Source of the DNA: CAIMZW01 sp037135095
GTDB taxonomy: Bacteria > Actinomycetota > Actinomycetes > Nanopelagicales > Nanopelagicaceae
Assembly (NCBI GenBank): GCA_037135095.1
Contig: JBAXKZ010000014.1
Span: 1-35,108 of the forward strand
Direction: 5' to 3'
Length of the DNA stretch: 35,108 nucleotides
This document shows positions 7,705-15,387 of this stretch, piece by piece. The notes beneath the pieces are model-generated. The model made no database searches, was not told the DNA's origin, and was given only the letters and a program-made list of their open reading frames with translations. The stretch's first letter is position 1, and each line of letters begins with the position of its first letter. The translations under genes were made by a program, and so were the position numbers.

Positions 7705-10165
7705 AACTACGGATTGTGGCTCCAACGGCGGTTACCGCCGCCGCGCCAGCTGACTCTCGAAATGCCGAGACTTCGGCTGCAGTTAGCGTGCGATCGGGAG
7801 CCCGGAAGGTTAAATTGAAGGCGAGCGAGACCTTCCCATCGCCAAGTTGGTCATAGCGGTCGAAGAGGGTGATAGCTTCAAGAAGTTCCCCGGCGCCGGC
7901 TTTCAGGGCTGCGATGACCGCCTCGGTGGTGATATCGGCCGAAACTATGAGCGAGATATCTTGAAGTGCTGCTGGCATCGTAAAGACTGGCGTAGCTCGC
8001 GTAACTGCGTGGAATGGCAACTCGCTCAAAAGAACTACAAAGGCACAGGTTCGCTGCGGCAAATTGAGCGCCGAAATAACGCGCGGATGAAGTTCGCCGG
8101 CGTGGGCTACCGCTTTACCTGCCACAAGTAATTCAGCGCATCTACCGGTATGCCAAGGGGCAAAGTCCGAACTTTGAATCGTTGCGGTGTTTCCGGTCTC
8201 TTCGATTATGCGAAGCGCGGCACCAATGGCATCGCTCCAATCAAATTTGCGGCCGTTCCCCCACCAACCCGCGAGTTCGGCACTTCCGGCCACGACTCCG
8301 GCAATTTGAGTTGGTTGATACGGCACGTTTGCATAAATCGCAGCTAATTGGGAGTCGGTGGGTTTAGTTGCAGTCGAAATATCTTCTGCGATTGCAAGCT
8401 CGGTCGTATTTCGAAAAACTGAACCAACCTCGAAGATCGAAACATCTTTTGCGCCACGAGCCAAGTTGCGCTGCAATGTGGTCAACATTCCGGGTAGCAG
8501 ATGAGTTCTGAGTAATGGAAAGTCTTCAGACATGGGGTTAGCTAACCTGAATGCCTTGGCGCGATCGCCAACAAATCCTAAAGTCGCCATCTGCTCCGCG
8601 CTTACAAATGGTGATGACATAACTTCGGTATAGCCCTGATTGGCCAAGGAGATACTTGCGGCTCTGCGTCGTTGTTGTGTTGGCGATAGCTTGGCACCTT
8701 GCTTGCCGATTGGCAGTCTTGATGGAATTGCATCAAACCCAACTAGTCGCGCTACTTCTTCGACAAAATCTGCTGGCGTCGAAAGATCGTGTCGCCATGA
8801 GGGCGGGTCAACTCGCCAAACGGTATTAGATATTTTTTCAATATCGCAGCCAACAATAGTCAGTTTGCTCTCAACCACATCCAGTGAAATTTCGGTGCCT
8901 AGCAGCACGCTGATGTAATTTGGATCGATCTCAATAATTGGTGCGAATCTTGGTTCGCCCGCTTTTGCCGATGCCAAGTGTGCTGCGCCACCAAATTCGA
9001 CTAATAGATCCACAACTCGCGCAGATGAAAGTTCTGCGAGTGAAGGATCAACAACTCGTTCAAAGCGACGTGAGGCTTCAGAGGAGAGTTTGTGGCGGCG
9101 AGAATTCTTGGCAATCGATAACGGATCAAAGCGAGCCGCTTCAATAACCAATGAATTCGTTCGTTCTGATATTTCAGAGTTCGCACCACCCATGGTTCCA
9201 GCTAGCGCAAGAGGTGATTTATCGTCGGCTACCAATAAGTCATCGGGATTCAATTTCCGAGTTTGGCCATCGAGAGTTTCTAGATTTTCGTCAGAACCAG
9301 CTCTACGAATATGCAAAGCGCCATCAATTTTATCGCGGTCAAAAGCGTGAAGCGGCTGACCGAGTTCAAGCATTACGTAGTTGGTAACATCAACAGCCAA
9401 AGAGATCGAGCGCATGCCACACTTTTCAATTCGACGTCGCATCCAGATGGGTGTTTGTGCGGCAGTATCGAATCCAGTAACGGTTCTGAGGTAGATAACT
9501 GATACCGCTGTTGGATCCTCGATGATTGCCTGAACTCCCGCGGTGCCGATCGCGTACTTAGATGCATCAACTGATTTGGCCGGGTCGTTATAAGGCAATC
9601 CAAGTGCGGCCGCTAGCTCTCTAGCTAGTCCGCGAGCAGAGAGGGCATAACCCCGATCGGCCAGAATCGAAAGATCAATTATTACATCCTTGATTTGAAG
9701 CAACGAGATCGCGTCTTCGCCGACGCTCGCACTAGCCGGAGCCAACACAATAATCCCAGCATGATCCTCGCTAATGCGAAGTTCTTTGGCGGAACAGATC
9801 ATGCCGTTGCTGGTCTTGCCGTAAGTCTCTCGGGCAGAAATTGTAAAATCGCCTGGCAAAATTGCGCCGGGCAATGCGGCAACAACCAAATCATCGACTG
9901 CGAAATTTGTGGCGCCGCAAATCACGTATCTAAGTTGGTCCTCGCCACAATCAAGAGCGACGTAGCGAATCGGCTTCTTGAGCCCTTCAAGTTGTTCAAT
10001 GCTTTTAACTTGAGCAACAACAAGCGGGCCGACCAGATCTGCACCGGTCACATCAATGGTTTCAACTTCAAAGCCAACATTTACAAAGGCAGACTCAAGC
10101 TCAGTTATCGAAATATCAAATGGGACCGGGGTGAATTCCCGTAACCAGGACAGTGGAATTTTCAT
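7703..10165 (-). CDS. pheT: Phenylalanyl-tRNA synthetase beta subunit
   Basis: Beta subunit of the alpha2-beta2 enzyme that charges tRNA-Phe. The 820 residues fit the long bacterial form. The N-terminus MKIPLSWLREFTP is typical, followed by an OB-fold tRNA-binding domain (about 40-150, with VAQVKSIEQLEGLKK and YVICGATNF). Next come the B3/B4 editing region and the B5 domain in the middle, the catalytic-like domain from about 470, and a C-terminal FDX-ACB anticodon-binding domain over the last 95 residues (PAALQDISLIV). The ATG overlaps the pheS stop by 4 nt. The next gene, argC, appears to start its own transcript. Confidence 0.97.
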   Translation of the reverse strand: MKIPLSWLREFTPVPFDISITELESAFVNVGFEVETIDVTGADLVGPLVVAQVKSIEQLEGLKKPIRYVALDCGEDQLRYVICGATNFAVDDLVVAALPGAILPGDFTISARETYGKTSNGMICSAKELRISEDHAGIIVLAPASASVGEDAISLLQIKDVIIDLSILADRGYALSARGLARELAAALGLPYNDPAKSVDASKYAIGTAGVQAIIEDPTAVSVIYLRTVTGFDTAAQTPIWMRRRIEKCGMRSISLAVDVTNYVMLELGQPLHAFDRDKIDGALHIRRAGSDENLETLDGQTRKLNPDDLLVADDKSPLALAGTMGGANSEISERTNSLVIEAARFDPLSIAKNSRRHKLSSEASRRFERVVDPSLAELSSARVVDLLVEFGGAAHLASAKAGEPRFAPIIEIDPNYISVLLGTEISLDVVESKLTIVGCDIEKISNTVWRVDPPSWRHDLSTPADFVEEVARLVGFDAIPSRLPIGKQGAKLSPTQQRRRAASISLANQGYTEVMSSPFVSAEQMATLGFVGDRAKAFRLANPMSEDFPLLRTHLLPGMLTTLQRNLARGAKDVSIFEVGSVFRNTTELAIAEDISTATKPTDSQLAAIYANVPYQPTQIAGVVAGSAELAGWWGNGRKFDWSDAIGAALRIIEETGNTATIQSSDFAPWHTGRCAELLVAGKAVAHAGELHPRVISALNLPQRTCAFVVLLSELPFHAVTRATPVFTMPAALQDISLIVSADITTEAVIAALKAGAGELLEAITLFDRYDQLGDGKVSLAFNLTFRAPDRTLTAAEVSAFRESAGAAAVTAVGATIRS

Positions 10166-11178
10166 ACCCGACCCGTTCCAAATTGTCGGGTGAAGCGCAG
10201 ATCGCCTTCAACGATGTCGTGCATATCGGTGATTCCATGACGCACCATAAGAGTGCGCTCTAGCCCCATTCCAAATGCAAAACCCGAGAATTCTTCGGTG
10301 TCGATACCTGCGGCTTTCAGGACTTTTGGATTGACCATGCCACAACCGCCCCATTCGATCCAGCGGCCTTGAAAGAAGAAATCGACTTCGGCACTGGGTT
10401 CAGTGAATGGGAAGAAAGAAGGACGAAGTCGAGTTTTTACTTCGGGGCCGAACATTGCTTGCGCAAAGTGGTCCAGCGTTCCCTTTAGATCAGCCATCGT
10501 GATTCCGCGATCTACTACTAAGCCCTCGACTTGCCCGAATACCGGCGTATGAGTGGCATCTAATTCATCGGCACGATAGGTGCGACCTGGACAGATAATG
10601 TAAATCGGCGGCGCTTGGCGCAGCATGGTACGAACTTGGACCGGTGAAGTGTGAGTTCGCAAAACTAATCGCGCGGTTAGCGGTTCGACAAAAAACGTGT
10701 CTTGCATAGTTCGTGCGGGGTGATCGATTGGCATGTTTAAGGCATCGAAATTTAACCACTCGGATTCCAGTTCCGGACCCTCTTCGACTTGATAGCCCAT
10801 TCCTAAAAATAGGTCGGAAATTTCGTTAGTCAAAATTGTAAGTGGATGTAATCCACCAACAGGAGTACGCCTACCAGGAAGAGTTACATCGACCCGTTCC
10901 TCTTCTAAAATTCGCCGATCGCGCTCAACTTCGAGTTCGATTTCACGAGCGTCATACACAGTATTCACGCGAGCTCGCTCAACTCCAATAATCTTGCCGA
11001 ATTCGGCTCGATCTTCCTTGGGCATCGTCGCTAAAGCTTGATTGGCCTTGGCGAGTTCGGAGCGATCCCCAACATGTTCAATTCGAACGGCTTTTAACTC
11101 TTCAAGGTTCTTTGCGTTTTTGATGGCGGTAATCGCCAAATCGGCGGCGGCAACGAGAGAGCTAGTTGTAAGCGACAT
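10162..11178 (-). CDS. pheS: Phenylalanyl-tRNA synthetase alpha subunit
   Basis: Catalytic class II subunit of phenylalanyl-tRNA synthetase. The 338 residues begin with a coiled-coil N-terminal arm (about 10-95) that binds tRNA. Motif 2 is in GRTYRADELDATHTPVF (198-214), the Phe-pocket stretch is RPSFFPFTEPSAEVD (252-266), and motif 3 is GMGLERTLM (303-311). It follows the RNA methyltransferase gene by 40 nt. The ATG lacks a Shine-Dalgarno sequence, but a TAGACT -10-like box lies 9 nt before it, so a separate near-leaderless transcript is possible. Confidence 0.97.
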   Translation of the reverse strand: MSLTTSSLVAAADLAITAIKNAKNLEELKAVRIEHVGDRSELAKANQALATMPKEDRAEFGKIIGVERARVNTVYDAREIELEVERDRRILEEERVDVTLPGRRTPVGGLHPLTILTNEISDLFLGMGYQVEEGPELESEWLNFDALNMPIDHPARTMQDTFFVEPLTARLVLRTHTSPVQVRTMLRQAPPIYIICPGRTYRADELDATHTPVFGQVEGLVVDRGITMADLKGTLDHFAQAMFGPEVKTRLRPSFFPFTEPSAEVDFFFQGRWIEWGGCGMVNPKVLKAAGIDTEEFSGFAFGMGLERTLMVRHGITDMHDIVEGDLRFTRQFGTGRV

Positions 11179-11187
11179 AATGAGCGG

Positions 11188-11193
11188 AGTCTA
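11188..11193 (-). promoter_or_regulatory. Possible -10 box of pheS
   Basis: TAGACT on the minus strand, 9 nt upstream of the pheS ATG and within the 40-nt gap after the methyltransferase gene. It fits the TANNNT form of actinobacterial -10 boxes, and no good -35 is visible. It would give a 5' leader of only 2-3 nt. Confidence 0.35.
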
Positions 11194-11218
11194 CCGATAG
11201 CCTCTGGTTAGCAGTGTC

Positions 11219-12040
11219 CTATTTAGGCGTGGCTTGAATTATCCCGCAATTAAACATTGCAATCGCGGCGGCGCTGGCAACATTCAAACTCTCCGAATGA
11301 CCAAGCATTGGAATATTGACCCGTTCGACCGATTCGGGAAGTTCTGGAAGACCCCGAGCCTCGTTGCCGAAGATAAGAATGGTTTTCGCTGAAGCTTCTA
11401 GATCAAGAATGCTTCGAGAGCCATCGCCAGCAAAGGCGGTGGTCATAAAACCGCCTTCGGTAGCGAATTCAAGTAGCTCGGTTAGCTCGATACCCTCGAC
11501 TACCGGAATGTGCCAGAGCGAACCAACCGTCGCGCGAACTGTCTTTGGGCTGTAAGTATCAACGCTGCGCGGCGAGAAGACCACGGCATCAAACCCGCAG
11601 GCATCGGCGGTGCGGATCACTGTTCCGGAATTGCCCGGATCCTGAATCTCCCAAAAATAGGCGATGCGTTTTGGAGCTAATTGGCCGATTTTATAAAGTG
11701 TGAATTCGGTATAGGCGCAAAGAGCCAAGATCCCTTGTGGGCTTTCGGTATCGGCCATAGCCGCCATGACCTCATCAGAGACTGGAAAGAGATCAACGGC
11801 ATCTAATAACTCATCAGAAATTTCGGCTTCTAACTTTGCGAGTCCAACCTGGGTGACATAAAGCTTTTCAATTCTTGGCGCCTGCGGAAATTTCGGCGAG
11901 AACGCTTCTCGAACGGTTTGCAACCCATCGGCGATAAAGACCTTATCGGTCTGTCGAAATTTTTTACCTCGAGAACCCAAAAGAGCCTTCACCCTCTCGA
12001 CATGCGGAGAGTGAAGGCTCGTTATTAGTGAATTAGGCAT
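11219..12040 (-). CDS. TrmH/SpoU-family RNA 2'-O-methyltransferase
   Basis: SAM-dependent 2'-O-ribose methyltransferase of the SPOUT (trefoil-knot) class, probably acting on 23S rRNA. The 273 residues have an N-terminal substrate-binding domain (about 10-105) and the three SpoU motifs: DPGNSGTVIRTADACG (134-149), FGNEARGLP (224-232) and HSESLNVASAAAI (248-260). It overlaps the rplT stop by 8 nt and precedes pheS, a common actinobacterial position for this gene. The target nucleotide cannot be told from sequence, so no symbol is given. Confidence 0.9.
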   Translation of the reverse strand: MPNSLITSLHSPHVERVKALLGSRGKKFRQTDKVFIADGLQTVREAFSPKFPQAPRIEKLYVTQVGLAKLEAEISDELLDAVDLFPVSDEVMAAMADTESPQGILALCAYTEFTLYKIGQLAPKRIAYFWEIQDPGNSGTVIRTADACGFDAVVFSPRSVDTYSPKTVRATVGSLWHIPVVEGIELTELLEFATEGGFMTTAFAGDGSRSILDLEASAKTILIFGNEARGLPELPESVERVNIPMLGHSESLNVASAAAIAMFNCGIIQATPK

Positions 12041-12395
12041 TGATTACGTGCTTGCGAGCAATTTCAACCAACTGCGCGAATGCGGCAGGTTCGTTGGTTG
12101 CAAGTTCAGCAAGTACGCGACGATCTACTTCTATTCCGGCACCCTTAAGGCCCTGGATGAAGCGGTTATAGGTAAGTCCATTTTCGCGGGCGCCAGCGTT
12201 AATGCGCTGAATCCAAAGTTTGCGAAAATCACCCTTGCGATCTTTGCGATCGTTGAAAGCGTAGACGAGGGAGTGAGTTACCTGCTCCTTGGCCTTTGAA
12301 AATAGGCGCGAACGTTGACCGCGATAACCCGCAGCTCGTTCTAGTGTTGTACGACGCTTCTTGGCGGCATGGACGCCACGTTTTACTCTTGCCAT
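12033..12395 (-). CDS. rplT: 50S ribosomal protein L20
   Basis: Large-subunit assembly protein binding 23S rRNA, 120 residues as usual. The N-terminus MARVKRGVHAAKKRRTTLE and the stretch RDRKGDFRKLWIQRINA-like (here DRKDRKGDFRKLWIQRINAG) are diagnostic. It lies 20 nt after rpmI. A GGGGAG ribosome-binding sequence precedes the ATG. It is part of the conserved infC-rpmI-rplT unit. Confidence 0.98.
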   Translation of the reverse strand: MARVKRGVHAAKKRRTTLERAAGYRGQRSRLFSKAKEQVTHSLVYAFNDRKDRKGDFRKLWIQRINAGARENGLTYNRFIQGLKGAGIEVDRRVLAELATNEPAAFAQLVEIARKHVINA

Positions 12396-12415
12396 GGTCT
12401 ATTTCTCCCCTGTCC

Positions 12416-12613
12416 TTATTTCAAACCGAGCATACGTTTTGCAGTTACTGATGAAGGAGCACTTGCTGTGGCATCCTTGCTGAGTCGACGAGTCACGCGT
12501 GATGACTTGTGCTCCAAAAGGTGGCGCTTGCCGGCGCGCTCGTGCATGACTTTTCCGGTACCAGTAAGACGGAATGTCTTCTTGGCGCCACTGTGAGTCT
12601 TCATCTTTGGCAT
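12416..12613 (-). CDS. rpmI: 50S ribosomal protein L35
   Basis: Small basic large-subunit protein of 65 residues with the family signature MPKMKTHSGAKKTFRLTGTG at the N-terminus and the RAGKRHLLEHKSSR core. It lies between infC (58-nt gap) and rplT (20-nt gap). A GGGAG sequence 7 nt before the ATG gives a clear ribosome-binding site. Function and identity are certain. Confidence 0.98.
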   Translation of the reverse strand: MPKMKTHSGAKKTFRLTGTGKVMHERAGKRHLLEHKSSRVTRRLSKDATASAPSSVTAKRMLGLK

Positions 12614-12671
12614 CTGTTGCTCCCTAACCTCGTGACTTTTCTAGTAGATCAATTACAAGTTCTCTTAAAAA

Positions 12672-13277
12672 TTACTTTACTTCTTCGCTCTCCGTGCTTT
12701 CGGAATTCGGTTCTTCAACAACTGAGCTCTTCTTAGCGGCTCGTTGTTGTGCAACGGCCTGATTCTTCTTTACTACTGGACCAAGAACCATCGTCATATT
12801 TCGACCCTCTTGTTTAGGGGCGAACTCAACGAAAGCAATTTCAGAAAGGCTCTCCGACAATTTCATGAGCAAGCGATACCCGATCTCGGGACGAGCTTGT
12901 TCGCGACCGCGGAATTGAATAGTTACCTTTACCTTGTCGCCACTTTTAAGAAACTTTTCGATATGGGATCGCTTAGTTTCATAATCATGTGGCTCGATCT
13001 TTGGTCGAAGTCGCATCTCCTTGACCACAATGTGGGTCTGGTTCTGTCGGGCCTCACGTGCTTTTTGTGCGATCTCGTATTTGTACTTACCGAAATCCAT
13101 CACTTTACAAACGGGAGGTTTGGCTTCTGGAGCAATCTCGACGAGGTCTAGTCCGACCTCTTCTGCCATGCGCAATGCGGTGTCAATATCGACAACCCCA
13201 ATTTGCTCTCCATCAAAACCAATCAGACGAACTTCCGGAGTCCGGATTCGATCGTTGATACGTGGCTCGGTGCTGAT
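12672..13277 (-). CDS. infC: Translation initiation factor IF-3 (AUC start)
   Basis: Keeps ribosomal subunits apart and checks start codons and initiator tRNA. The protein has the IF3 N-domain (STEPRINDRIRTPEVRLIG, then GEQIGVVD), a linker and a C-domain with VKEMRLRPKIEPHDYETK. An acidic tail (NSESTESEEV) ends it. I place the start at the ATC at 13277 (201 residues) because AAGGAAGGGG, a strong ribosome-binding sequence, lies 4-5 nt before it and IF3 homologues commonly start there with a rare AUU/AUC/AUA codon. The GTG at 13301 would add eight atypical residues and has no ribosome-binding site. Rare-codon starts let IF3 repress its own synthesis. Confidence 0.95.
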   Translation of the reverse strand: MSTEPRINDRIRTPEVRLIGFDGEQIGVVDIDTALRMAEEVGLDLVEIAPEAKPPVCKVMDFGKYKYEIAQKAREARQNQTHIVVKEMRLRPKIEPHDYETKRSHIEKFLKSGDKVKVTIQFRGREQARPEIGYRLLMKLSESLSEIAFVEFAPKQEGRNMTMVLGPVVKKNQAVAQQRAAKKSSVVEEPNSESTESEEVK

Positions 13278-13300
13278 AACTGCCCCTTCCTTGTTGAACA

Positions 13301-13325
13301 CCTGAGATAAGAATTCTTATTCAGG
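13301..13325. repeat. Palindrome in the infC leader
   Basis: Positions 13307-13320 form a perfect 14-bp palindrome (ATAAGAATTCTTAT). Flanking CCTGA/TCAGG arms extend it to 25 bp with a single unpaired base. It sits about 24 nt upstream of the proposed infC start. It is not followed by a T-run, so it is not a simple terminator. It could be a protein-binding site or an RNA hairpin with an AATT loop. Confidence 0.6.
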
Positions 13326-13351
13326 GCAAAAGGAGACAGCCGCACAATTAA

Positions 13352-13385
13352 AGGCTCATAAAAGACCCTGGCTAAACCAGAGCCT
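13352..13385 (-). promoter_or_regulatory. Stem-loop in the infC 5' leader
   Basis: On the minus strand, AGGCTC (13385-13380) pairs with GAGCCT (13357-13352), followed by TTTAATT. Inside, CTGG/CCAG (13380-13377 with 13371-13368) gives a second small hairpin sharing one base. The U-rich end makes it look like an attenuator or weak terminator in the roughly 200-nt untranslated region before infC. Confidence 0.4.
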
Positions 13386-13456
13386 ATTTCGAACTTCAAA
13401 TGACCTGTCCGCCAGAAGCGAGAAGGTGGGAGCGGCTAACTCCACTTGGTTGCCTT

Positions 13457-13485
13457 AGGGTACCCGAAAGCCATGATTAAGCGAA
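13457..13485 (-). promoter_or_regulatory. Candidate promoter of the infC operon
   Basis: On the minus strand, -35 TTCGCT (13485-13480) and -10 TACCCT (13462-13457) are 17 nt apart, in the gap after fabI. The -35 is weak. A transcript from here would have a leader of about 170 nt containing the stem-loop and the palindrome. The region holds no gene. Confidence 0.35.
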
Positions 13486-13501
13486 AACGGGGCAAGCTGA
13501 G

Positions 13502-14275
13502 TTAGCCACCGATAGCGTGGACGCCACCATCGACATGGATGATCTCGCCTGTGGTCTTTGGGAACCAATCCGAAAGCAAGGCGACAGCGCCCTGGGCCGC
13601 TGGAATTGGGTCGGTCACATCCCACTTTAACGGAGCCCTGGAATCCCAAACTGTCTCAAACTGTTCAAAACCTGGGATTGATTTGGCGGCAATAGTCTTA
13701 ATTGGGCCAGCTGCAATTAGGTTAATCCGGACATTCTCCTTGCCGAGGTCTCGAGCTAAATATCGGGAGGTAGATTCTAGCGCCGCCTTCGCCACACCCA
13801 TCCAGTCGTATTTTGGCCAAGCAACCTGAGCATCAAAATCCATGCCCACGACGCTGGCCCCATTTGGACCAGTAAAAAGCGGTCTTGCCGCCATCGTCAA
13901 AGATTTGAGCGAGAAGGCCGAAACATGAACTGCTACCGCCACATCTTCCCAAACGGTATTTAGGAAATTTCCACCCAAGGCCGCTTCGGGTGCAAATCCA
14001 ATTGAATGAACCACGCCATCTAGGTGCGGAACAAATTCTTTGACCTTCGCCGCAAGTTCGGTCAAATGAGCTTCGTTAGTTACATCAAGTTCAATTACTG
14101 GTGCTGGAGCGGGAAGTCGAGCGGCAATTCGAGTGGTTAAACTCAACGCCCGCCCAAAGGAGGTAAGAATTACGGTTGCGCCTTCTTCTTGGGCAAGTCG
14201 GGCGATGTGAAAGGCAATTGAGGAGTCGGTAAGGACTCCAGTCACCAAAATATTCTTGCCGGCCAAAATTCCCAT
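13502..14275 (-). CDS. fabI: Enoyl-ACP reductase, InhA-type FabI
   Basis: NADH-dependent reduction of enoyl-ACP, the last step of each fatty-acid elongation round. The 257 residues closely resemble mycobacterial InhA: VTGVLTDSSIAFHIA (11-25), LDGVVHSIGFAPE (85-97), GMDFDAQ (144-150) and NLIAAGPIKTIA. The short-chain-dehydrogenase variant catalytic pair is Tyr156 and Lys163 in YDWMGVAK. The ATG lies 2 nt after the fabG stop, reproducing the fabG1-inhA pair of mycobacteria. A ferrochelatase gene that follows in mycobacteria is absent here. Confidence 0.94.
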   Translation of the reverse strand: MGILAGKNILVTGVLTDSSIAFHIARLAQEEGATVILTSFGRALSLTTRIAARLPAPAPVIELDVTNEAHLTELAAKVKEFVPHLDGVVHSIGFAPEAALGGNFLNTVWEDVAVAVHVSAFSLKSLTMAARPLFTGPNGASVVGMDFDAQVAWPKYDWMGVAKAALESTSRYLARDLGKENVRINLIAAGPIKTIAAKSIPGFEQFETVWDSRAPLKWDVTDPIPAAQGAVALLSDWFPKTTGEIIHVDGGVHAIGG

Positions 14276-14277
14276 CT

Positions 14278-15006
14278 TTAGTGCCCCATTCCTAATCCGC
14301 CATCTACTGGAATTACCGCTCCGGTGATGTAACTGGCAGCCGGTGCTGCCAAGAAAGTTACGACGCCTGCCACTTCTGCTGGAGTGCAGAGTCGCTGCAG
14401 CGGAACTGCCCCGACTATTTCTTTCCGACGATCTTCGCTTAGAACTGCCGTCATGTCGGTCTCGACAAAACCTGGGGCCACAACGTTTGCGGTAATCCCC
14501 CGACTTCCAAGTTCGCGCGCAAAGGATCGCGCCATCCCTACTAAGCCACTTTTAGTAGCCGCGTAATTAACCTGACCAGCTGAACCCAAAGCACCAACGA
14601 CCGAACCAACAAAGATCATTCGACCAGAGCGCTTCTTTAACATTCCGCGCGTTGCCGCACGCGCCACTCGAAAGGCACCGGTCAAATTGGTATCGACCAC
14701 GTCAATGAAATCCTCATCGCTCATCCGCATCACCAGACCATCTCTGGTTATACCCGCGTTCGCCACCAAGATATCCACGGAGCCGTAATTTGCTTCGATC
14801 TCTTTGAATGCCAGATCCACGCTAGTGGTGTCAGTGACATCCATTTGTACCGCGAGCAAACCCGCTGGGGCGGTGCCGCTGCGATTGGTGATTATCACGG
14901 TGTCGCCCAAAAGTTTAAATGCTTCGGCAATGGCCAGTCCAATTCCTCGGTTTCCGCCAGTGACTAAGACGACCCGAGGCGAAATCTCTTGCTCTGGTGC
15001 GTTCAT
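14278..15006 (-). CDS. fabG: 3-oxoacyl-ACP reductase, MabA-type FabG
   Basis: NADPH-dependent reduction of 3-oxoacyl-ACP in fatty-acid elongation. The 242-residue short-chain dehydrogenase has the cofactor motif TGGNRGIG (16-23), NAG at 83-85 and the catalytic residues Ser135, Tyr148 and Lys152 (YAATK). The tail GAVIPVDGGLGMGH is nearly that of mycobacterial MabA. It is the first gene of the two-gene fabG-fabI unit. No Shine-Dalgarno sequence precedes the ATG. A TAAGTT -10 box ends 8 nt upstream, so the message is probably leaderless. Confidence 0.95.
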   Translation of the reverse strand: MNAPEQEISPRVVLVTGGNRGIGLAIAEAFKLLGDTVIITNRSGTAPAGLLAVQMDVTDTTSVDLAFKEIEANYGSVDILVANAGITRDGLVMRMSDEDFIDVVDTNLTGAFRVARAATRGMLKKRSGRMIFVGSVVGALGSAGQVNYAATKSGLVGMARSFARELGSRGITANVVAPGFVETDMTAVLSEDRRKEIVGAVPLQRLCTPAEVAGVVTFLAAPAASYITGAVIPVDGGLGMGH

Positions 15007-15014
15007 AAGAGGTG

Positions 15015-15043
15015 AACTTACCCGTTACCGACGCGTACCCAAA
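15015..15043 (-). promoter_or_regulatory. fabG promoter (leaderless)
   Basis: On the minus strand, -10 TAAGTT (15020-15015) ends 8 nt before the fabG ATG. A weak -35 TTTGGG lies 17 nt further upstream. The transcript would begin at or within one or two bases of the start codon. It is divergent from the DUF3099 promoter in the same 90-bp gap. Confidence 0.5.
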
Positions 15044-15084
15044 GCCTGCCACCGCCATAAAAAGAAAAGTCTCCCCATAGTCAA

Positions 15085-15090
15085 TAGGCT
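15085..15090 (+). promoter_or_regulatory. -10 box of the DUF3099/SURF1 transcript (leaderless)
   Basis: TAGGCT ends 6 nt before the ATG at 15097, the same box and spacing as at argC. There is no ribosome-binding sequence and no clear -35. The spacing predicts transcription starting at the start codon. Confidence 0.5.
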
Positions 15091-15096
15091 TCAGAC

Positions 15097-15387
15097 ATGT
15101 TCAAGCGCGATAACGCCCCACACGAGCCAGAAATGGTCTCAATTACCACGGCACAAGAGTCGCTTACAATCAATCAAGCCGGCAGGGCTCGTCGGTATTT
15201 CATATCGATGATGATCAGGACGCTTTGTTTTATCCTGACTGTCGTGCTTCCCAGCCCATACCGTTGGATTGCACTCTTCGGGGCGGTAGTACTTCCTTAT
15301 GTGGCTGTAGTCGTTGCCAACGCTGGCCGAGAGAACTCCTCCAGAGGTGAAGCAATTATTATTGATAGTCAAAAGAGTATTAATTAG
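15097..15387 (+). CDS. DUF3099 family membrane protein
   Basis: A 96-residue protein of the actinobacterial DUF3099 family, whose function is unknown. A short polar N-terminus with a VSITTAQESL segment is followed by AGRARRYFISMMIRTLCF (28-45), the family's most recognisable stretch. Two hydrophobic segments are at about 36-52 and 56-75 (a helical hairpin), then ANAGREN and a polar tail. Its stop codon directly abuts the SURF1 GTG, so the two genes are co-transcribed, which might suggest a role near respiratory-chain biogenesis; that is only a guess from context. Confidence 0.85.
   Translation: MFKRDNAPHEPEMVSITTAQESLTINQAGRARRYFISMMIRTLCFILTVVLPSPYRWIALFGAVVLPYVAVVVANAGRENSSRGEAIIIDSQKSIN

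Noticed and set aside
13502..14275. fabI as a generic short-chain dehydrogenase
   Set aside because: The InhA-type stretches (SIGFAPE, GMDFDAQ, YDWMGVAK) and the fabG-fabI pairing make enoyl-ACP reductase far more likely.
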